NCBI GenBank assembly: GCA_021234155.1
Contig: JAJEKV010000048.1
Coordinates: 1,081,873 to 1,145,872, forward strand
Source: Isoetes taiwanensis
Lineage: Eukaryota > Streptophyta > Lycopodiopsida > Isoetales > Isoetaceae
Direction of reading: 5' to 3'
Length of the DNA stretch: 64,000 nt
In this document: piece after piece, positions 12,050 through 23,249 of the stretch
How the letters are laid out: each line of letters opens with the position of its first letter
How positions within the stretch are numbered: position 1 is the stretch's first letter
Made by a program: the position numbers and the translations under genes
Notes under the pieces: model-generated
What the model was told of the DNA's origin: nothing
The model's database searches: none
The model's input: the letters and a program-made list of their open reading frames with translations, nothing else

Positions 12050-12420
12050 GTGATGGGTCGTGGGGTTCTGAGGACTGAAGGCCACGCCGTGATGGCCGTG
12101 GGGGCTTTGACGCCGAGGGCACGCCGTGGCGGCCATGGTTATGCCGTGGGGGCCGTGGGTGCCATGATTTCGTGGGTTTGAAGCTTGGAAGACACCCCGT
12201 GACCGCACAAAGCCCACGCTGTGAAGAGTTTGCAGACTTGAAGCCACGCCGTGATGGCCGTGGGCTTCTATGAAGGTTTGGTAGACGCACGCCTGTGAAG
12301 GTTCTGTGAAGGTTTTGCAGACTTGAAGCCACGCCCTGAGGGCCGCAGACTTGTTTGCTTGTTTGTCTTGAAGTTCGAAGATCGGAGAAGCCACGCCGTG
12401 ATGGCCGTGGGCTTGTGTTG
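12050..12420. repeat. GC-rich CACGCCGTGATGGCCGTGGG repeats
   Basis: Variants of CACGCCGTGATGGCCGTGGG occur at about 12083, 12119, 12246, 12330 and 12391. Each can pair within itself (GGCC centre, CACG/CGTG ends). Open frames crossing this block on the minus strand are compositional, with no known domain. Confidence 0.75.
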
Positions 12421-14228
12421 ATGCAGACCAAAAACTTGGAGAAAGATCAAACACTCTGTTTGCTGGTGGTGAGACTGGAAAACACCGAGCGTGCTTATGT
12501 TGCAAAAGGAATGGGGCAGGGCAGAGTGATTTACCCCCTTTCCGAGCATGTCCCGTTGAAGACGAAGGGAGGCCTCCTGTCTTGAAAGCAGAACAGGTAT
12601 TACAGAAAATCTGTGTGTTGGAGCGGAAGCGAGGAGATATGACAGAAAAGTTTGTGTGTTTGGAGCGGAACCGAGAAGAGGGAGCCCAAAATTGATCTTC
12701 ACAATCTCGAAGCGGTGGTCCAGAGATTTGACTGGTGGTGTAGTGCGGGTCAGATTTGGGGCCCCGGCTGTTGATTGAAGGCCCAAATTGTGTTGACAAA
12801 GCTACAAGTGCAAAGCTTGGTGAGAGGCGCTCAAAAATACCTGATTTGGTGAGCTCAAGATATCAAATAAAAATTTTCGAGCTGGACTGTGGCAGAAGCA
12901 GATCCGACTAAATGGCTTCTGTCGGTAGAAAACTGCAATGGCATGACGATTTGCCGAGTTTGGAGGCAGAAATTCTTGAAAATGGGCTATGACCGCTGAA
13001 AAACTTCTGCAAGCCTTTGAACAGGAAAAATTGCAGAGCCGTTGGGCCTCTGTGCTGGGAAGAAGATCTGGAGCTTGCAGAAAATCTGTGCTGGCAGAAG
13101 AGCAAAAACATGGCAGAAGAGCCATTTGCAGTTGTATTTGTTGATTTTGGGGCCCTGCTATTTGTTGAAGGCCCAAATGTGTTGATGATGCCGCAAAATA
13201 TGGTGAAAAGTTGATGCTGGTGTGGATCCAAGTAGCCAAGGAAATAGCCCTGTAGCAGAGTGGGTTACGAAAAGAGTTTGATAGACTGAGTGTGTGTGAC
13301 CGTTGCTGCTGGGCCGATGCCTGCCACAGATGGCTTCAAGAGGTTGCAAAGAGGGCTTTCTTACCGACCAATGTTCGGATGCAGTGGAGAAGTTGAAGCA
13401 ATAGACAGATGTGAACAGTCTTTGTTGTAACAAGTCTTTGTTGTAACAGCTCCTTACCAGGTAAAGCACAGGACAGATGGATGTTTGCGGACCAAAGCAA
13501 TGTTCTGCTTGCAAATTCGATGCAGAAAGGAACTGATAATCCCGAAATAGTGGTGCTAACAAAACAGTTGCCTCTCTTAAAAATTTGAACAAGAACTCTT
13601 CTGCAGCAACAGACCTACATGATTGCAAATATTCCTTTTGTTTTTTTGTTGATGCAGGTGCAATGGAAGATGTGGATTCTTTGCTGTACTGATGAAGAAG
13701 TTGGTCCGATTCGCCTGAATATGGCTAATGCCTCGAATATTTTTCCGACTTGGTTGATGAAGCAAGGGCATGCAAGCTCCGGTGATGTTGCTTTGCTCTT
13801 GAGGAAAAGCCGGATGTACCAATAGCCCTGATTTCGACTTTAACAAAACGGCAAAGTGCCCTGTTTGCACATCAATGACACCAAGGCTCAGCAGAAAACT
13901 TCATTTGCCTTGTCCATTGGGCACAAGACAACCACAGTAAATTCCACAAGAAGAGAGCTCCTTGCTTGTATACACAGAACAGAGGATATCCAAAAATAGT
14001 GTCCAGAATGAACCAAAAGTGACAAATAAGAACCTAGATTGCAAAAAATCACTTTTGCCCCCTTTTGAAATGTGGGCAAATATCACAGATCAGGATTGAG
14101 ATATCAGAGATGAGGATTGAAGAAAGTGTCGATGTAGAACCATTTTTTTTGCTTGAAAACTTTTGGAGATGCTTGAAAAAAGAACAAAAGTATGATCATG
14201 AGCCCAAGAAACCCGGCATGGCGCCCGG

Positions 14229-14674
14229 TGTTGATGTTTGGGGTTCTTGGCATCCTGCTGGCAAGCCAGTCCATGGCTGCCGGATGCCTGGGGCTGCCAC
14301 AAATGCTCATGGATCAACAAAAGAAGATGGGAAGAAACTCCAAGAACAAGAACAAAGCAAAGAATGAACAAAACAGAATCATATTGATGCTCCAAAAGGA
14401 GGTGCTCCAAAACGTGAGCAAAAACCTAAACAATGAGAGGAAATGCTCTCTCTAAATAGTAGAGCAAAACCCTAACCCTAACTGACATCTCACCTACCAC
14501 AGATCTAGGCTAAATCTGAGCCATAGATTGTGGGGTCCAATATGACAACTACATGTGGCCTATGCCACCTACCACATATGTGGGCTAAATCTGGGCCCTA
14601 GATCAAGTGGTCCAATGTGATAAATACATCTGGCCTATGCCACTCATACATATGTTTAGCCCAAAGGGCTAACA
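14229..14674 (-). repeat. Nested element 5' LTR
   Basis: Near-identical partner of 10148-10594, ending GGGCTAACA at 14674 and followed by the target copy cttgg (14675-14679). Confidence 0.9.
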
Positions 14675-14679
14675 CTTGG

Positions 14680-15370
14680 GATCCCTGTCGGATACTATCA
14701 CTCGTGGCATCCCGTGTAATCTAAAGATTTCCTTTGCAAACAGCAAAGCTGTATCCAAGGCTGTATCTGTGGTGCGACATGGCAAGAAATGAGCCATCTT
14801 CGACAACTTGTCGACTACTACCATTAAGGCATCATATCCACGGAGGGTACGTGGAAGGCCCACAATGAAATCCATGGTTATCACTTCCCATTTGGCGTTG
14901 GGCACATCGAGGAGGTTGCAATTCTCACGGAATCCTTAATTGCTTTCGGCCTTGGTTTGCCGACACACACTTGACATTGCTTAATGTATCGGCAATGTCT
15001 TCTTCTTCATCGTGGCCAATAATAGCTAGAGCGAATCTTAAAGTAAGTCTTCATGAAAACTTGCATGTCGGCTATAGGAACATTATGTGTATCATGGAGA
15101 ATAAGCTTACATTACTCCACGAAGTCTCGGGTACACACAACTTATCTTTGTAATAAAGCAAATTGCCCTCCTTCTTATAAAGCGAGAAAGCCTCACGCTC
15201 CTTATCCGTCCAGGTGCCTCCTTGGCCAAAGCTGTTCCACACTTCACGGATTACGGATCCGTGGCCAAGGTCTGCTCTATTTGCTTTCGAACTCATTGGT
15301 GGCGTGGAAATGGCATTACAATGGGTTCGGGTTACCAAAGGATGGCGTGACAACGCATCCGCGACCACAT
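14680..15370 (-). pseudogene. Chromovirus integrase N-terminal part and upstream half of core
   Basis: Minus-strand reading from 15370 gives MVADALSRHPL (end of RNase H and linker), then the spacer and zinc-finger region. A frameshifted gap follows, then WEVITMDFIVGLPRT, DALMVVVDKLSKMAHFLPC, FAKEIFRLHGMP and VIVSDRDPK up to 14680. The D residues of the DDE core are visible in MDFIVGLP and SDRDPK. The reading is interrupted around 14930-15070 by indels. Confidence 0.88.
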
Positions 15371-15728
15371 TGTGCTTGCCGGCTTATACATAATCTCAAA
15401 ATCATACTCCTCTAGAAATTCCATCCATCTTCTCTGACGAAGGTTGAGATTTGGCTGGGTAGAAAGATAACGGAGCCTCTGGTGATCCGTATCTAGCTGA
15501 AATCTCCTACCAAGAAGGTAGTGTCTCCATATCATAAAGCGCGGCGCCAACAATTCGATCATGGGTGGGGGTATCGGCTGTTACTGTTTCATTCATCTTT
15601 TTAGAATCATAGGCAATAACCCTGCCTTCCTGCATTAAGACTCCCCCGGTAGCAATCTTATTGGCATCTGTTGCTACTAGTTTATCTTTCTCTGGGTCTA
15701 GCAATGTGAGGACTGGTGCTGAAGTCAA
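15332..15728 (-). pseudogene. Chromovirus RNase H
   Basis: Minus-strand pieces read FVLTLLD-like APVLTLLDPEK, then VATDANKIATGGVLMQEG and VIAYDSKKMN. After a frameshift they continue as LLGRRFQLDTDHQRLRYL, then RQRRWMEFLEEYDFEI. These are standard gypsy RNase H phrases. Two frames are needed, so it is broken. Confidence 0.85.
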
Positions 15729-15889
15729 GGCAGCCTTAAGTTTCTAAAAACTTGCCTGAACCTTCATCTTCCAGTGTTCTACCCAATCCTTCACTTTCTC
15801 ATGTTTTGTGAGGTCTGTAAGAGGTCCTGCGATCTTGGCAAAATCTTTGACGAACTTCCTGTAATATCCTGCCAAGCCCAAAAAACTCC

Positions 15890-16510
15890 TTACCTCTGAA
15901 ACATTACCTGGAGTAGGCCAAAATCCTTTAATGCCTCGATCTTTGCTGGATCTGTAGCAATTCCCTCGGCCGAAATCACATGGCCCAAATAATCCACCTT
16001 CGGCGTGGCAAACTTACACTTAGAGAACTTTGCAAAGAGTTGGTGACGCCTCAATTTCTGCAAGGCCATCCTAAGGTGCTTCTCATGCTCCTCAAGGGTT
16101 TTACTGTAGATGAGAATGTCGTCAAAGAAAATAACAACAAAATCATCCAAATATTCTCGGAAGATATCATTCATCAACTGCATAAAAGTTGCGGGGGCAT
16201 TAGTTAAACCAAAAGGCATAACTGTGAATTCATAATGCCCGTATCTAGTCTGCGAAAGGCGGTTATGGATGTCTTCCTCTTTAATCCTTATCGATGATGC
16301 CCGAGGCGTAAGTCAATCTTTGAGAAGTATTTGACCCCTTGCAATTGGTCCATAAGATCATCTGCTCTAGGTAAGGCATAGCGATTCTTAATCATTATGC
16401 TTGTTGCTACCTATAGTCAATGCACATCCTCATGGAGTCATCCTTCTTCTTAACAAAGAGAATAGGAGCACCAAAGGTGAAACACTAGGCGAATAAAGCC
16501 TAGGTTCAAT
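15890..16510 (-). pseudogene. Chromovirus reverse transcriptase
   Basis: The minus strand reads [17 protein letters not shown], then [16 protein letters not shown] (the FFDD box replaces the commoner YVDD). It continues with [17 protein letters not shown] and [18 protein letters not shown]. Upstream pieces up to 16510 are frameshifted. RNA-templated DNA synthesis is the family role; this copy cannot make an intact enzyme. Confidence 0.88.
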
Positions 16511-16792
16511 AGCTCTGTAGTTGCTTCTTAAGTTCCGCCAACTTCGGGGAGGACTCATCTTGATGCTGGCCTTCTTTGGTAGGCTTAGTACCCGGTTCCA
16601 AAGCTATCTCACATTCCACGCCTCACGAAAGGAGGAAGCTTACGGATCTCATCACGGAAAAAGATCCTTAAATTCTCGATAAGACTAGCAATATTCTCAC
16701 GGCAATGCATCTACTATCTCCATACATTTTAGCATCCAGAGCTCAATGGAGGCAAGTCGATAGCATAAAGTATCTTATCCTTGCGTATAGCC

Positions 16793-17175
16793 TTATCTAA
16801 GCGCACGATAGACATGGTGCATAATTGGGTTTAATGGATCACCTTTAATAGTTACTCGGGCTCCACTAACTGCGTTGAAGGTCACTTCCCATTTTTCGCA
16901 GTCTATATTGGCTTTAGCAGATGCCAAGAACTCCATGCCAACAATAAGATCACATTTGCCGATATCCATTAGCTCGGTCCCTAATGCAACCGGGTGCTCA
17001 CGGCAGCGCATATTGAGGTTAATCGCGGTGACCATTTGTATGTACGACCTTACCAGCGGCTAAGGTCAGCGGTCTCGATGCGGATCTCAAGGTCTCAAGT
17101 TTCAATACGGGCCATTGCGGGAGAAGCAAAATTATGGGTACTACCCGTATCCATAAGAATAACAAAGGCTTCTTG
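16793..17175 (-). pseudogene. Chromovirus aspartic protease
   Basis: LMDTGSTHNF (catalytic DTG) is read on the minus strand near 17120-17150, followed after a frame change by MVTAINLNMRCREHPV, DLIVGMEFLASAKANIDC and WEVTF. The order DTG box then flap-like and hydrophobic-Gly region fits the retropepsin fold. Frames are broken. Confidence 0.78.
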
Positions 17176-17252
17176 TCTACGGCCTATAGCGAGAAATAGC
17201 GGCGAGGTTGACTTTCAACATTCCGGTTTCAATAGCTGCAAAATATGAGGCC

Positions 17253-18510
17253 TTACCGTGAATGTACTCTTGGGCCTCCTTGTCGGTGGTGGTGAAGACT
17301 TCGAGATCGTCCCAATCGAGGTCGGCCATTGCCGGTGGCGGTTTGTGTGACATAAGGGCAGTTACGCATCATGTGCGGACGCATACACGAAACATGCCTT
17401 ATCTTTGCGGGCTGTTCGAGCCTCTTTGGGAATAGGCGTAAGAGGTCCCGAATTGAGCTACCCATATTATTGGCTTATGCGGCATGTTGAAGGTGACTTT
17501 CTTATCACATCGACCATACGAGAGTTTTCTTTGAGGGGCCAGGACTTGGGAAACGAGGCTTATCACAGTGTAAGTAGGCGGTAGAGTAGGAGGGGCGATC
17601 TTGGTTTTTTGGTATGTCCTCCTCGAGGCTCAATGCCTTAGCCTCGGCCTCTGCAACTGATTTCGGGTCTATGGCCTTAACCATTCTTTTAATTGATGGG
17701 GCCAACCCTTCAATATATCCTTCCACTGCCCTCTTTTAATTGATGGGCCAACCCTTCAATATATCCTTCCACTGCCCTCTTCTCATTCATACCCGGCACA
17801 TATAGCCTCAAGTGCATGAACTCGTCAGTATAGGCTTGAACTGACATGCTCTTCTGCTCCAACCTATAGAAAGTCTGTATCTGTTGGCACTTGTGTGCAC
17901 GAGGCACATAGTGTGACTTAAAAGCCTTTGCAAACTTCTTAAACTTGCACCTGCTCCTGTCCAAATGCTTTGCCCTAGCATAACCCTTCCACCAAATTCT
18001 GGCTGCACCGACTGTATCCTTCTCGGTCATACCATATGATTTTCCAAATTCTTTCATCTCGTCTAACCAAGATTCCGCATTAAGGCCTCCCCTGGATTTC
18101 CCATCAAACTGGGCTAATTTCCTGTTCTTCCATATGCTGGTAATAGCTGTGTCCACGGTCTTGCGGTACTCCTTATCCTTCCTAGCATGGTGATCTGACG
18201 ACACAGATGATGCCGAAGATTCAGAGGTGTCGGTCTGTGAAGACGTGGCACTCTCGCTAGAAGGGCTTCTACGTCGCTTAGCATGGTGTGTCTTCTGTGC
18301 AGGCACGGGCGCTGGTGCCAGTGCGGGTGGCTGTTGCGGTGGTGGGCTCGGCGGTAATGGCGGTAGCTCCAGTCCATTCTCAGGTGTGGGCTGCGGAGGA
18401 TTTGTATTCAACACATAGGCTTGAAGTTCTACCAACTGTCTCTTCATCAAAGGAGCTCTTGCTCGGGGGTCAATCTGCCCGACATCCCAGGGAGGTATGC
18501 CAAAAGGCAT
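17253..18510 (-). pseudogene. Chromovirus gag
   Basis: The frame starts at MPFGIPPWDVGQIDPRAR (18510). It has a proline-rich segment (about residues 38-72), a serine-rich segment, then the capsid-like phrases LAQFDGKS, AESWLDEMKEF, AARIWWKGYARAKHL, FKKFAKAFKSHYVPRAH and MSVQAYTDEFMHLRLYVPG. A 46/47-bp tandem duplication at 17687-17779 shifts the frame. The nucleocapsid CCHC knuckle is reduced to HMMRNCP near 17370. Gag packages the element RNA in relatives; this copy is defective. Confidence 0.85.
17687..17779. repeat. Tandem duplication in gag
   Basis: 17687-17733 and 17734-17779 are the same sequence, apart from one missing g in the second copy. The unit is not a multiple of three, so it breaks gag. 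Confidence 0.9.
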
Positions 18511-19288
18511 TACATTACTGCCGATCTATATATACATAAGAACGTGTAAGCGCCTTTAGTAATATACAAGGTGTAAAGATTTATAATTATTAAAATCATA
18601 TCTAAGAACTAGGTCCCGCATCATCCTCCATAGGCATATCAGAATTTGTGGGGGGCGGTCGATAAGCGTTAAAGCGGCGGTAAAGCTATTACGAAGTATG
18701 GTTAGGGTTTTAGGGTAGAAACAAGGTACAAGTCGAGGTCGGCTATGGCGGCCTTGGAGCTCAAATCCGGCGGCTATGGCGGAAGGTAGGCGACCAAAGA
18801 AAGACACTTAAAAAAGAAACACAAATTTGAAACTAATTTAAAAAAAAAAAAAAAAAACGGACGCGTATTTTTTTATGGTGTTGATTTATATATGGCTACC
18901 GGCTGCGTTATACGCTCATAACTTCAAGCAGTGCCCATCTTGGTTTCTAGCCTTGGGGTCGCCATTTGAACCTCGGAAAACGTGCCCCCTAGGGTATTTG
19001 GGATGTGCCAGAGTCGTTGGAGCCATTTTAAGCCTTCATCAGGAGCTACCTATAAAAGTTATGGCCCATCTAAACCTGGGTCCTCCAACTACACCTTTTT
19101 CCCTCCAAAATCACCCTAAACCTCCTAAATCTCAAACAACTTATTACATCAACCTAGCACAAGAGTAAATCACCGAAAAGTTAGGCAGTCCAACTAGCTT
19201 AAACTCCCACTCAACTACCGAACTAACGGGTTAAAGATTTGGTCAGTGCTATGATTTGGTCACCAAAATCACGGCTCACGATACCCTT
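18511..19288 (-). other. Chromovirus leader with degenerate primer-binding site
   Basis: Non-coding sequence lies between the 5' LTR and gag. Directly inside the LTR the minus strand reads AAGGGTATCGTGAGCC, a damaged match to the initiator-methionine-tRNA site TGGTATCAGAGCC. A poly-A tract lies at 18840-18857. Confidence 0.5.
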
Positions 19289-20810
19289 TGTGGCGCTCCA
19301 CGAACATATCACGGCACTCGGGGACGTATACATCACGGGGACTTCCCCGCCATGACAACTTCGCCATGGCGGGGCCCTCGAATCTAACCGGACCATCCAT
19401 AGAAAGATGCCGGATGAAGGACACAGAGGTGTCATTCATTACGCCTTCAATGGGACTCCCTCGCGGAAGCATGCATACAAGGTTAGCATACATCATAATC
19501 ATATCATAAATAACCACCACGAAGGGTGGCACATCCATCAGCCCGATAATATGAGAGGATACATCTAATGCTAAGGAAAACACCCCAAACCCAAGGTTCT
19601 ACCTCGGCTCGGACTCAATGAGGATCGGCCCGGCTAGGTCTCGGGAGATCAGCGGGCGAGAATCTTGGCATGGCGTTGGTGACATAGAATATCGGCTAGG
19701 GTTGTCCACTCCATCCGCCCCTCACGTGCACACTTTGCGGATGAAATTTGAATCAAGCTATGGCCATTGTAGCCTTCAGGAGCCGCAATCCCAAGGCATC
19801 ACCCGCCGGGACTACTCAGGGTTACATCTCCCCGGTCCGATGAGGCAGGTCGGAGAAGTGTCCCTTCCCAAGGTCATGATGATTCCATGGGTGAGCTAGA
19901 GAATCGTGCGCATCGGCCCGACCCCGCATCGTGCCGACCTACTCCCCTAACTTTATCTTCAAAGTACAGGATGGTCACACCACTGTATCCAGGGAGTGTC
20001 AGACCCATACCCGGCCTAGTTCACTGGCTGGCTATTAGGCCTAGCTCATTGAAGGAGTCCCCCGTAGCCTTTTATGCTAAGGCGAGACCCACCCACACTT
20101 CATCACTTTGGCCCCTTATCACGGTGCTTCAATCATGCCATAGATTCCGCATTTCGATGGGGTTTTGTGCCTGAGGCGCAATTATTGGGTACTACGGGGA
20201 GCTACTAGGAGCATACTAATGAACATAGGTTGCAGAGGTCTCTACCCCCCTTAATCCCTGCTTTCTGGAAGAACTAACAGAGATACTACCAAAAATACAT
20301 CTATCCATCCATCACAGAGCATAATCAATAATTGAGAACAGTTCTAACTATCAAACAAGGGTTAATCATCATCAAGGACAAGCAAAGAAGCCAGTGGCCC
20401 TAGAAATATCAAACTAATCTATCTACTAACCCGAATTAAATTTTGGAACCATTGTCATGTGGGATCTCCATCTTCAAGCGGACACAGGCCGGTGACTCCT
20501 CTCCACGGATTCAATTTGGGGCAAATTGGGATTGGGATCAATTTCTTGCCCCAAATTAGCAGTTTCCTACTGGCCAATCGAGTTTGGCCAGGTGTCCTCT
20601 TCCTAATTAATTAATTAGCCTAACTTAATTAGCTTAATTAAGTTAATTAGATAATTATTCCTTAATTATAGGTAATTAACCCCTTATTAATTTAGCATAG
20701 CTAAATTAATCCCTTGTGGTTAGTCTACATACCCCCATGATGGCGTATCCTTGGCCCGTAACGTGTCAGCATAGTTATACATACACCGTATAACTATGTG
20801 GAACGTCACA
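19289..20810 (-). repeat. Chromovirus 5' LTR
   Basis: Partner of 7063-8596, 1.52 kb, TGTGGCG...CGTCACA, followed by the target copy tttcc (20811-20815). Confidence 0.92.
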
Positions 20811-20815
20811 TTTCC

Positions 20816-21735
20816 TTTAGATCCTACGAAGGTTCCCTTAGGTTCTTCAAGATTCCATCAAGATTCCATCAAGACTCCCCAAGAATCTCAAAGATTCTAC
20901 AAAGATTCCTCTAGATTCTCCAAGATTCTCTCAAGATTCCCATAAATTCCCCAAGCTTCTATGTAGATTCTCCTAGATTCTAAGATTCCCCTAGAATTTC
21001 AAATATTCTATGAACATTCCCTTCGATTCCCTTAGATCCTCTCGAGATTCCCCTAGATTTCTAAAGATTGCCCAAAAATTCACCTAGATTCCCCATGATT
21101 CTATGTAGATTCTCTTGGGTTCCCTTAGATTCTATAAAGATTCCTCTACGTTCTCAAAGATTTCAAGAAGGTTCCCCTAGATTTCTAAGGATTTTATGAA
21201 GATTCCTTAATATTCCCTTAGATCTTATGAACATTCTTTCGGTCCTCCAAAATTCCATCAAGATTTGCGTAGAATCTAAAAGATTCTATTGATTCCTCTA
21301 GATTCTCAAAAATTCTATGTAGATTCTCCTAGATTCTCGAAGATCCTATCAAGGTTCCCCTAGATTCTGAATATTCTATGAAGATTCCCTAGGTTTCCAT
21401 AAATTCTCTCAAGATTCCCATAGACCCTCAAAGATTGTCCTAAGATTCACCTAGATTCCCCACAATTCTATGTAGATTCCCTTAGATCCTATGAAGATTT
21501 CTGTAGGTCCTCAAAGATTCCATCAAGATTCCCCTAAATTCTTAAAGATTCCATCAGGAATCCCCAACATTTCGAAATATTCTCTCAAGATTCACATAGA
21601 TTCCCCAAGATTCTATGTAGATTCTTCTAGATTCTCTAAGATACTATCAAGATTCCCCTAGATTCTCAAATATTCTATGAGATTCCCTAGATTCCTATAG
21701 ATCCTCTTGAGATTCCCACAGTCCCTAAGGTTCTC
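20816..21735. repeat. Degenerate GATTC-rich tandem array, right part
   Basis: It continues the array interrupted at 7062. The phrase CACCTAGATTCCCCA recurs at 21081 and, as CACCTAGATTCCCCACAAT, at 21448. Its spacing is 367 bases and, after removing the inserted element, about 391 bases to the copy at 6937. So the roughly 20-base unit is organised in a longer period. Confidence 0.75.
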
Positions 21736-22229
21736 CAAGTATCTTTGAAGATGATTAGAAAAAAGAAGCTTCTTGGAAAGTCCACTCATAAATGCTTTGC
21801 CACCTCTCCTTTTATTAATGAGAGTGCCACCTCATCTCTTAAAAAAACAACGCAATTTAATATAAAAACTTAATGGCTAGGATTTATTCTCACCTTTTGA
21901 TCTAACGGTTAGAATTTACTACACCAAATCAATTTTTGGGCACCTTCCTGACAAAATTCAAGGGCTAGGATTTCTCATTCCCTTTTCATCCGACGGCTTA
22001 GAGACATGGTGCATGTTTACCAACAAGGGGACTGCTCAAGATGGATCTACGTGGCACTGTCTTAGCCGCCGATCTCAGATCTGGATGCCCCAAATAGTGA
22101 CACCTCAAATACTGGACCACTGGATAAGGATGGAGCTTAAGTGGTGGTTCAATTCGGGCCGTCGATCTCTGGATGGCCGAGATGATGCTGACACCACCTC
22201 AAAACAATGGAACACTGGATACAAGGGGG
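21736..22229. other. Non-coding region
   Basis: No gene recognised. A phrase around GATCTGGATG and GGACCACTGGATA near 22078-22125 is partly repeated near 22160-22220, suggesting a short internal duplication. Confidence 0.4.
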
Positions 22230-22490
22230 TATGAGATATTAAGATAAAAAAAAATAATGATGTTAACTCACTGGTTATATTGGTCAAAATAGTCTTATTA
22301 GGGCATTGGGTTATTTTGGTAGAGGTTCGAGCCCTCGTACTTCATATTCTAAAACCTTAGGTGAGACCGTATAAAGGTTGAATATTCCATTAACACCGTA
22401 GGCAAACTCGTATTTCATGTTTCAAAATCATACGCGCCCCAATCCTAAATGATTTATATGTGAAAGGAAGGGTGCGCGGAGGCTTCAGCG
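22230..22490 (+). repeat. Interspersed repeat family E, partial copy 1
   Basis: Shares with 24885-25283, 27757-28195 and 44737-45107 the phrases GGTAGAGGTTCGA and ATATTCTAAAA, then CGTATTTCAT and AAATCATA. Both ends are truncated. Confidence 0.7.
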
Positions 22491-22564
22491 TATGGCACAG
22501 TCCATGGGATCGCCGGAGGCAGTCCATGGTATACCTTGTCTGGTAATCCATGGTATACGGGGGT

Positions 22565-22930
22565 TAGAATATATGGCACAATAATGCAACACAATAATAG
22601 GGGGTTCCAGGGGGATTGGATATGGATGTAGAAATGACAATTCCTAAAACCCCCCAAAACAAGTGAACGGATTATTATAAAGAAAAACATAGACTTAAGA
22701 TTATAAAAAAGTCACGTTAGCTTACTAGTTATATTGGTCAAATTAGACTTATTAGGACATTGAGTTATTTTGGTAGAGGTTCGAGCCCTCATACTTCATA
22801 TTCTAAAATCTTAGGCGAAGCCGCATAGAGGTTGAATATTCCATTAAAACCTAGCGAACTCGTATTTCATGTATAGGCTTCCCCAATCATAAATGACTAT
22901 AAGCGAAACAAGAGGTGCTCAAAAGCTTCA
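22565..22930 (+). repeat. Interspersed repeat family E, copy 2
   Basis: Begins at GGGGGTTCCAGGGGGATT and keeps the family order through GGTAGAGGTTCGAGCC to AATCATAAATGACTATAAGC. It is more diverged than the other copies. Confidence 0.75.
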
Positions 22931-23163
22931 ATATACGGTTTGGGCTGTAGGATTGATGGATCCAACGACAAATCAGTATGAATTAGCTCCAAGATTCTTT
23001 TTGCCCGTCTACTACCGCTCTGAAAAAGTAATCTTGCATGTTTGACCATAAGCAAAACAAGAGTGCTCAGGGCCTTCAATATACGGTCTGGGAGCCGTAG
23101 GATCGACGGATCCGACGAGAAGTCAGCATGAATTAGCTCCAAGATTTTCTTTGCCCGTCTACT
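22904..23163. repeat. Tandem duplication of about 118 bp with spacing of about 142 bp
   Basis: The segment from AAGCGAAACAAGAGGTGCTC through ATTAGCTCCAAGATT to GCCCGTCTACTACC (22904-23021) is repeated at 23046-23163 with some changes. Confidence 0.75.
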
Positions 23164-23249
23164 ACCTCATGCAACCAATACAGTTATATTCTGTCATGTC
23201 ACCTGCTCTTGCAACTATTAGCCTTTCTTCAGTATGTCAAGTCTCTCAT

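Larger units (their letters stand above)
10148..14674 (-). mobile_element. LTR retrotransposon without recognisable coding capacity, nested in the chromovirus integrase
   Basis: LTRs at 10148-10594 and 14229-14674 (447 and 446 bp) differ by a few substitutions and a short indel cluster. They are flanked by cttgg at 10143-10147 and 14675-14679. On the minus strand GGTGTGGTGGGGGGGAG abuts the LTR at 10595, a good polypurine tract, which gives minus orientation. The 3.6 kb interior shows no gag, protease, reverse transcriptase, RNase H or integrase motif. It carries tandem repeats (10925-11170 and 12050-12420). It looks like a large non-autonomous (LARD-type) element, younger than its host. A clear primer-binding site was not found. 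Confidence 0.85.
7063..20810 (-). mobile_element. Ty3/gypsy chromovirus, degenerate, with a second element nested inside
   Basis: Two LTRs (7063-8596 and 19289-20810) with TGTG...CACA ends are flanked by the 5-bp duplication tttcc at 7058-7062 and 20811-20815. Gag, protease, reverse transcriptase, RNase H, integrase and a chromodomain are arranged 5' to 3' on the minus strand, the Ty3/gypsy order. Without the nested element (10148-14674 plus one TSD) it is about 9.2 kb. Many frameshifts, stops and small indels between the LTRs mark it as an old, inactive copy. It landed in the GATTC-rich tandem array. Confidence 0.93.

Noticed and set aside
11948-12799. 283-codon minus-strand open frame in the nested LTR element
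   Set aside because: It runs through a poly-T tract and the GC-rich repeats, has several overlapping equally long frames, and shows no domain.
7063-20810. Endogenous plant pararetrovirus
   Set aside because: LTRs with target copies, integrase and a chromodomain identify a Ty3/gypsy retrotransposon; no movement protein or coat-type zinc finger order was seen.
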